Assembly (NCBI GenBank): GCA_002782605.1
Contig: PFIF01000155.1
Coordinates: 2,791-13,491, forward strand
DNA from: Deltaproteobacteria bacterium CG_4_8_14_3_um_filter_43_13
GTDB lineage: Bacteria; Desulfobacterota; UBA8473
Direction: 5' to 3'
DNA length: 10,701 nt
Below are positions 6,539 to 10,701 of the stretch, piece after piece (the stretch's first letter is position 1; the number at the start of each line of letters is the position of its first letter). The notes under the pieces are model-generated. The model saw only the letters and a program-made list of their open reading frames with translations, did not search any database and had not been told where the DNA came from. The translations under genes were made by a program, and so were the position numbers.

Positions 6539-8002
6539 CTACTCTCCTCTTTGAAACGCCGAATAATCTGCCAGTTTGGACAGGGCTCTCAGTGCCCTTT
6601 TGGGCGAAGAAAAGACTGCCACTTTTCCATGTTTCTTTATCTTGTCTTCTATTTCTCTTGCTGTGATCTTATACAACCAGCCTTCATACGGTGCCCAGGC
6701 AATCGGCTTATCCTTAAACTTATTAGCGACCTCTAAAACAATCTCTGAAAATGGAGGAGATATAGATTCAAACCAGGCCCCAACGATCAGCAAAACAGCA
6801 TCAATTCGCTTATCAGTTAAAACTGCCTCTATGGTTGTTCTAAGAACCTCTCCGAAGGGTCGTCTTGAAATCCCCATGGCTGGCCAAATATCTACAGGGT
6901 TATTTATGGTATGCCACTCAGGTGAGATGCTAATGATCTTTTCTCTTGTTTCCGGGGATAGCTCGGGTATGTTTAACTGGTATTCTTCGCAAGCATCCAT
7001 AGCCATAAGCCCAATTCCACCACTAAGCGAGATTATTGCTATAGACCTGCCTTTCATCAGGGGTAGATGAGAGAATGCCTTTATTAAATCGCCGATCTCA
7101 TCAAAATCACCTATCCTGATTATACCGCATTGCTTAAGAACCCCTTCCCATATCTCGTTTTTGCCTATCATTGAGCCTGTGTGAGACTGTGCCACCTTTG
7201 CCGAACGTGGAGAGACCCCTGTCTTTAAAGCCAATATCGGCTTTTTCTTTGCTACACGTCTTGCTACCTCTATAAATCTTCTGCCATTCTTTATACCTTC
7301 GATGTGGAGAAATATGATCTTCGTGTCTTGATCGTACTCAAAATACTCCAGACAATCAGCAAAATCCAGGTCGCAGGCATTGCCCAAATCAATCCCTTTG
7401 CCCAATAGATTCAAGTCTGGAAAGCTGCCAGAAAACATACCGGTTTGACTGATAACTCCTATGGGAAGCCTTTTAATTTCAGATTGTTTAGCAAAAGATG
7501 TACTAAAGTCTACAAATGGATTGGATACTCCTATAGTATTTGGGCCTATTATCCTGGTCTCAGTGTTTCTGATCATTCTTATTATATTTTCCTGAAGCTG
7601 CTTACCTTCCTCATCACTGGCATCAGCAAAACCCTGACCTACAATTATTATGGCTTTTATCCCTTTCTTTATACATTCCTCAATAATGCCAGGTGACTGA
7701 GATCTTGGAGTTGATACCACTGCAAGATCAACGTCTGCATCAATTTTTTTGATACTTGAATAGGTTTTTCTGCCTAAGATGGTACTAGTGTTAGGATTTA
7801 TCGGATATACATTACCCCGGTATCCAAGATCGAGTATATTTTCCAGAATATTAAAAGAGTGCATTCCTGTACGGGAGGATACACCAACCAATGCCACACT
7901 TCTGGGTTCCATAAACAGTTTTATTTGTTCAACGGTATTCATTTTTATTTCCTCTACTTTGTTTTTCCCTGTCTTCCCAGGATTGTATTGCAAATATACC
8001 AT
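6539..8002 (-). CDS. Acyl-CoA synthetase (ADP-forming), alpha subunit / CoA-binding protein
   Basis: A 487-residue protein of the ADP-forming acetate-CoA ligase family. In order: CoA-binding Rossmann domain (PRSVALVGVSS at 33-43; NPNTSTILG at 69-77; GPNTIGV at 153-159), then two succinyl-CoA-ligase-like domains (SQTG at 185-188; LHIEG at 232-236; SHTGSMIG with H274, the expected phospho-histidine; SGGIG at 327-331; NPVDI at 368-372). It should interconvert acyl-CoA, ADP and phosphate with acid, CoA and ATP. The ATP-grasp beta subunit needed for this is neither fused nor adjacent. The start at 8002 has GGAGG (8010-8014) seven bases upstream. A second start at 7942 (MNTVEQIK) also has a GAGG site and matches the usual family N-terminus better, so the true start is open. 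The substrate cannot be told. Confidence 0.85.
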   Translation of the reverse strand: MVYLQYNPGKTGKNKVEEIKMNTVEQIKLFMEPRSVALVGVSSRTGMHSFNILENILDLGYRGNVYPINPNTSTILGRKTYSSIKKIDADVDLAVVSTPRSQSPGIIEECIKKGIKAIIIVGQGFADASDEEGKQLQENIIRMIRNTETRIIGPNTIGVSNPFVDFSTSFAKQSEIKRLPIGVISQTGMFSGSFPDLNLLGKGIDLGNACDLDFADCLEYFEYDQDTKIIFLHIEGIKNGRRFIEVARRVAKKKPILALKTGVSPRSAKVAQSHTGSMIGKNEIWEGVLKQCGIIRIGDFDEIGDLIKAFSHLPLMKGRSIAIISLSGGIGLMAMDACEEYQLNIPELSPETREKIISISPEWHTINNPVDIWPAMGISRRPFGEVLRTTIEAVLTDKRIDAVLLIVGAWFESISPPFSEIVLEVANKFKDKPIAWAPYEGWLYKITAREIEDKIKKHGKVAVFSSPKRALRALSKLADYSAFQRGE

Positions 8003-8042
8003 TAAATATCCTCCATTGCAACACTAAAGGTATCATATCTGC

Positions 8043-8231
8043 AATTCAGACACTGGACTTCAGACTTTAGAGACCAGACTTTTCTATATAGGAAATTAAC
8101 CTTTGGAGAATTCTCAAACCTTCTTGAGCTTTTGCCCATAATCCTTCATATCTATTGGTGTCTAAGTATTCCAATTCCTTCCCTTCCCCCCTAAGTCTAA
8201 TGTCTGATGTCTATGGTCTAGTGGCTGAATT
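8043..8231. mobile_element. 189-bp inverted-repeat element carrying a gene remnant
   Basis: The ends AATTCAGACACTGGAC (8043-8058) and GTCTAGTGGCTGAATT (8216-8231) are inverted copies with 14 of 16 matches. Further inside, the arms continue as loosely matching 'agac'-rich tracts (to about 8080, and from about 8194). Between them lies the minus-strand 3' end of a four-helix-bundle protein gene. The shape suggests an internally deleted, non-autonomous remnant of a larger element. No transposase is present, and I saw no target-site duplication. Confidence 0.5.
8067..8212 (-). pseudogene. C-terminal remnant of a four-helix-bundle (23S rRNA intervening-sequence, IVP-like) protein
   Basis: Reading the minus strand from about 8180 gives KELEYLDTNRYEGLW, then AKAQEGLRILQRLISYIEKSGL, and a stop at 8067-8069. 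The pattern 'LEYLDTNRYEGLWAKAQEG' is what I expect at the C-terminus of four-helix-bundle proteins of the 23S rRNA intervening-sequence family, which are normally about 115-130 residues long. The frame is open upstream only to a stop at 8211-8213, and residues before KELEYL do not look like the family. About two thirds of the gene is therefore missing and there is no start codon in a sensible place. It lies wholly inside the inverted-repeat element. Recognition is from memory of the family, without a database search. Confidence 0.6.
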
Positions 8232-8304
8232 ACAGTCATACGGTGATTTATTATAGTGGCTTTGCTATTTTTGTGATATATAGGAGATACAATCGTAAAA
8301 AAAG

Positions 8305-8327
8305 GACATTAGGAAAGGGATAATGTC
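8305..8327. promoter_or_regulatory. Dyad GACATTA-N9-TAATGTC, possible operator of the dehydrogenase gene
   Basis: A perfect 7-bp inverted repeat (8305-8311 and 8321-8327) with a nine-base spacer GGAAAGGGA, 17 bases before the ATG at 8345. Its size suits a dimeric repressor site, but it could also be a leader hairpin. No regulator gene is beside it. Confidence 0.35.
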
Positions 8328-8344
8328 TTGACTGGGAGGTTAAA

Positions 8345-9204
8345 ATGGGAGAAAAAGGACAAATGGCACTGGTTACAGGGGCAAGCAGTGGGATAGGAAG
8401 GGAGACAGCTATAAGGCTTGCAGAAAAGGGTTTTAAGGTTATTGCAGCAGCAAGGCGGAGAGAGCGTCTTGCTGAACTCGCAGATCAGGCTCAGGGTATT
8501 ACTCCACAACAGGTAGACCTGTCAGATCCCGAGGACGTTGAAAGATTCTGCCGTGAGATTTCAAATCTGCAGGAGTCTGTCTCAGTTCTCATTAACAATG
8601 CCGGATACAGTATACGGGGAGCGCTGGAGGATGTTTCCATGGAGGCTGTCAGACGTGTTTTTGAGGTTAATCTCTTCGCCATGATCAGGGTTACCCAGGC
8701 GTGTTTGCCGGGCATGCGCCGGCTAAGAAGAGGGACAATTGTTAATCTCAGTTCCATAGCCGGGAAATTCACCTTTCCCCTGGGCGGGGTTTATGCCTCT
8801 ACAAAGCATGCTGTGGAGGCCATTACTGATGCACTGCGTATGGAGAGGTACGTCCTTTTGGAATAAGAGTAGTTGCAATTCGACCTGGTGCAATAGCCAC
8901 GGAATTTAATGAGGTGGCCAATCAAATGACCGGTGACCTTCTCTCCAGAACCGCCGCTGATTATAAGCCGGTTTACCAGGCTTCCGGCGCCAGTTTGGGG
9001 AAGGTATTTGCCGGCATTTCTATTCCAGGGCCGGGTTTGATTGCAGACATAATCTTGAAAGCTGTTCTCTCTGACGCTCCGAAAGCGGTATATTCCGGAG
9101 GCCCCATGGTAGAGGAGTTTCTGGGACAACGTACCAAGCTTGACGATGACGAATTTGACCGTTTTATGGCAGAAAAGACTGGGCTGATGGGCCTGAAAGT
9201 ATAA
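8345..9204 (+). CDS. Short-chain dehydrogenase/reductase (SDR), frameshifted
   Basis: A classical SDR, about 286 residues after correction, catalysing NAD(P)-dependent oxidoreduction of an unknown alcohol or carbonyl substrate in the cytoplasm. Cofactor motif TGASSGIG is at 11-18, NNAG at 84-87, N109 in EVNL, the catalytic serine region NLSSIAG at 134-140, and Y150-x3-K154. Arginines after the second strand (AAARRRER, 35-41) favour NADP(H), by inference. The first frame ends at 8864-8866 after MERYVLLE, but another frame continues with VRPFGIRVVAIRPGAIATEF from 8848, which is exactly the SDR block that should follow. One base, probably a G, is missing from GAGAGG (8843-8848). The second part runs to 9204. 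The start is set by GGGAGG (8334-8339), five bases before the ATG. All catalytic residues lie before the break, but the substrate-binding part lies after it. Confidence 0.88.
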
Positions 9205-9238
9205 ATTAATGGTTCATCTCCCAAAGAGTTGGTCGATG

Positions 9239-9335
9239 AAAAGGATTCAAGGGGTCAAGGATTCAAGTGGTTAAGTTCCGTTCACTTGAACCCCAGTACC
9301 CTCGAATCGTCAAATCCTTGAATCCTCGAATCCTG
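9239..9335 (+). repeat. TTCAAG-type dispersed repeat, copy 2
   Basis: AAAAGGATTCAAGGGGTCA followed by AGGATTCAAG (9239-9267) matches copy 1 (1293-1329, opposite strand). The copy is itself palindromic: GGATTCAAGG (9243-9252) pairs with CCTTGAATCC (9316-9325), and TTCAAGTG (9262-9269) with CACTTGAA (9283-9290). It fills most of the gap between the dehydrogenase and the potassium channel. No coding capacity. Confidence 0.65.
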
Positions 9336-9342
9336 TGCCACT

Positions 9343-9364
9343 TTCTCCCAACTAATTGGGAGAA
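9343..9364. promoter_or_regulatory. 9-bp perfect hairpin in the potassium channel leader
   Basis: TTCTCCCAA-CTAA-TTGGGAGAA ends 23 bases before the channel ATG (9388). It has no following T-run. The only GGGAG in the leader sits in its right arm, too far from the start to act as a normal ribosome binding site. It may be a leader structure or just another palindromic repeat. Confidence 0.35.
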
Positions 9365-9387
9365 GAACCAAATTAATAAAACCTCTT

Positions 9388-10614
9388 ATGCAAAAATTAT
9401 ATAGTTTTTTTAGTAGTATATTAGGTTTCTTGAATAAAATATTTCTCACTATCAGGAGAGAGCACCTGTTTAGGGTGATGGGGTTAACCTTTTTGGTTTT
9501 GTCTCTCTGCTCTCTCAGTATGTATTTCTTTGAACGTGATGCAATGCAGGCTTCTATCAGAACCATGGGGGATGCATTTTGGTGGGCAGTAGTTACGGTT
9601 ACAACAGTAGGATATGGAGACAAAGTGCCCAGCACATTGGCTGGAAAACTGGTTGGTCTGGTACTAATGTTTTCAGGGATTGGATTGCTTTCCATTGTAA
9701 CCGCCACCATAGCCTCGTTATTTGTTCAGCAAAAGATCAAGGAGGGAAGAGGGTTGGAAACAATTAAAGATAAGGATCACATCGTCATCTGCGGCTGGAA
9801 TTCAAATGCTGAAAAGGCAATTAAAGTGTTTACACTGGATGACCATACAAAGAAGAACACCATTGTAATCGTAAACGAACTCTCTATGGATGAGATAGAT
9901 TTCCTGAGGTCTAAGTATGAAAAATACGATTTTAAGTTTATTAGAGGCAATTTTATTCATGAAGACGTATTGAATCGGGCCAACATAAAAAAGGCTAAGT
10001 ATGCCATAGTCCTTGCCGATACGTCCGGAGATCACGCTTTACAGAAGGCTGATGAACGAACAGCTCTGGGGACTCTCGCTATAAAGACAATAGCCCCAAA
10101 TGTCAGAACCTGTGCAGAGCTATTAAGCATAGAGAACAAACAGCATTTAAAGAGGGCAAATGTAGATGAAATAATCGTGAGGGACGAACATATAGGAGAA
10201 CTATTGGCCAGCGCTACAGTACACCCCGGGTTATCTAAGGTGGTTTCCAGCCTGTTATCATATGATGAGGAGCATAGACTGGAGAAAATTGAAATACCAG
10301 ATAGGTTTATTGGAAAGAAATATGTAGAGTTGGTGCAATTTTTGAGAGAGAAGCACAATTCAGTTCTTATTGGCATATTAACCGAAAGGAAGGGGTTGCA
10401 GTTAGAGGACATTTTGTCTGACGATGTCTCGGCTATCAACATGTTTATAAAGAAAAAATTTGAAGAGTCTGATAAGGACTATTTCTCTGATAAAGAAGAG
10501 ATTGGGGTTAATATAAACCCAGAGGATGATTACATTATAACAAAAAACGACTTTGCTATCATTATTGGCGGCAAAAGATTTAAAAAAGGGAAACGTTCAG
10601 CGGTCAACATCTGA
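9388..10614 (+). CDS. MthK-like potassium channel with cytoplasmic RCK (TrkA-N/TrkA-C) domains
   Basis: A 408-residue inner-membrane K+ channel. TM1 lies at about 28-48, the pore helix leads into the selectivity filter TVGYGD (73-78), and TM2 is at about 86-113. Then comes an RCK/TrkA-N domain starting HIVICGWNSNAEKAI (131-145), where CGW replaces the usual GxGxxG as in MthK, with GNFIHEDVLNRANI and KYAIVLAD as later core strands. A TrkA-C-like part follows (about 290-400, from RLEKIEIPDRFIG to DFAIIIGG). The protein should form tetramers and be gated by a ligand bound to the RCK ring. Whether the ligand is Ca2+ or a nucleotide cannot be read here: ACAELL-type residues align only partly with the MthK calcium site. 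The start is uncertain because no good ribosome binding site precedes it, but no better in-frame start exists close upstream. It is a single-gene unit. Confidence 0.88.
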   Translation: MQKLYSFFSSILGFLNKIFLTIRREHLFRVMGLTFLVLSLCSLSMYFFERDAMQASIRTMGDAFWWAVVTVTTVGYGDKVPSTLAGKLVGLVLMFSGIGLLSIVTATIASLFVQQKIKEGRGLETIKDKDHIVICGWNSNAEKAIKVFTLDDHTKKNTIVIVNELSMDEIDFLRSKYEKYDFKFIRGNFIHEDVLNRANIKKAKYAIVLADTSGDHALQKADERTALGTLAIKTIAPNVRTCAELLSIENKQHLKRANVDEIIVRDEHIGELLASATVHPGLSKVVSSLLSYDEEHRLEKIEIPDRFIGKKYVELVQFLREKHNSVLIGILTERKGLQLEDILSDDVSAINMFIKKKFEESDKDYFSDKEEIGVNINPEDDYIITKNDFAIIIGGKRFKKGKRSAVNI

Positions 10615-10624
10615 TGGCTGAACG
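10594..10624. other. Inverted repeat spanning the end of the potassium channel gene
   Basis: CGTTCAGC (10594-10601) and GCTGAACG (10617-10624) form a perfect 8-bp stem around the stop codon (10612-10614). The loop is 15 bases and there is no T-run, so an intrinsic terminator is not supported. Confidence 0.35.
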
Positions 10625-10634
10625 CTTACAGGAG

Positions 10635-10692
10635 GTAACTGCTCAGGTTCAAAGGCACAGAGCACCAAAGGCACAAAGTATAGTTCAGTTAC
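10635..10692. repeat. GTAACT/GGCACAAAG repeat, short copy 2
   Basis: It begins GTAACTGCTCAGG (10635-10647), 12 of 13 bases like the left end of the copy at 3601, and ends CAGTTAC (10686-10692), the exact inverse of its first seven bases. It contains AGAGCACCAAAGGCACAAA (10659-10677), identical on the opposite strand to 3691-3709. At 58 bp it looks like a shortened derivative of the 137-bp copy. Confidence 0.6.
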
Positions 10693-10701
10693 CAGTTATC
10701 A

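Larger units (their letters stand above)
8003..8344. other. Divergent gap with an inverted-repeat element and a small dyad
   Basis: A 342-base gap between the minus-strand acyl-CoA synthetase and the plus-strand dehydrogenase. It must hold promoters for both genes, but I could not pick convincing -35/-10 pairs. It contains the element at 8043-8231 with a protein-gene remnant, an AT-rich stretch (about 8245-8300), and the dyad at 8305-8327. Confidence 0.5.

Noticed and set aside
6576..7070. A 164-codon plus-strand open frame
   Set aside because: It lies fully antisense to the acyl-CoA synthetase alpha gene, whose motifs are unmistakable. Its translation shows no family pattern.
9282..9710. 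A 142-codon minus-strand open frame over the start of the potassium channel
   Set aside because: It is antisense to the pore and filter region of the channel and runs into the palindromic repeat; its translation looks random.
10631..10701. Ribosome binding site AGGAGG at 10630-10635 for a next gene
   Set aside because: No start codon follows at a suitable distance, and the sequence is the beginning of the GTAACT repeat.

Overview
The window carries about nine genes of an anaerobic Gram-negative bacterium. Evidence for this is a nickel CO dehydrogenase with a CooF-type ferredoxin and a flavin oxidoreductase, a signal-peptide-bearing DUF4384 protein, a PAS/HD-GYP signalling protein, and gaps packed with palindromic repeats. 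The style resembles Nitrospirota, Desulfobacterota or Brocadiales-like genomes. That placement is inference; no marker gene is present to settle it.

Layout. 1-1207: C-terminal part of a PAS-PAS-HD-GYP protein, entering from the left edge and broken by one base near 890-900. 1208-1649: a gene-free gap holding a TTCAAG-type repeat and a 178-bp imperfect palindrome. 1650-5513: CO-oxidation module in the order cooS (broken by one base near 2625-2632), a repeat element with inverted ends, a four-cluster ferredoxin (cooF-like), and a FAD/NAD(P) oxidoreductase. 5514-5689: two C-run/G-run hairpins. 5690-6517: exported FlgT-N/LPP20-like plus DUF4384 protein. 6539-8002, minus strand: alpha subunit of an ADP-forming acyl-CoA synthetase. 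8003-8344: an inverted-repeat element carrying the 3' remnant of a four-helix-bundle (23S rRNA intervening-sequence) protein gene, then a small dyad. 8345-9204: short-chain dehydrogenase broken by one base near 8845-8848. 9205-9387: second copy of the TTCAAG repeat and a hairpin. 9388-10614: MthK-like RCK potassium channel. 10635-10692: a short second copy of the repeat that lies between cooS and cooF.

How the genes work together. CooS oxidises CO to CO2, the ferredoxin takes the electrons, and the oxidoreductase most likely passes them to NAD(P)+. Ferredoxin and oxidoreductase are two bases apart and look translationally coupled. No CooC maturation ATPase, acetyl-CoA synthase or energy-converting hydrogenase is in view, so the window gives no direct sign of CO-dependent hydrogen production or acetogenesis. 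The other genes look like unrelated single transcription units.

Two patterns stand out. First, three of the nine genes are split by a one-base indel, each at or beside a short C or G run, while every catalytic motif on both sides is intact; uncorrected sequence error is the simplest reading. Second, nearly every larger gap contains a palindromic repeat, at least two families occur twice here, and one element contains a recognisable protein remnant.
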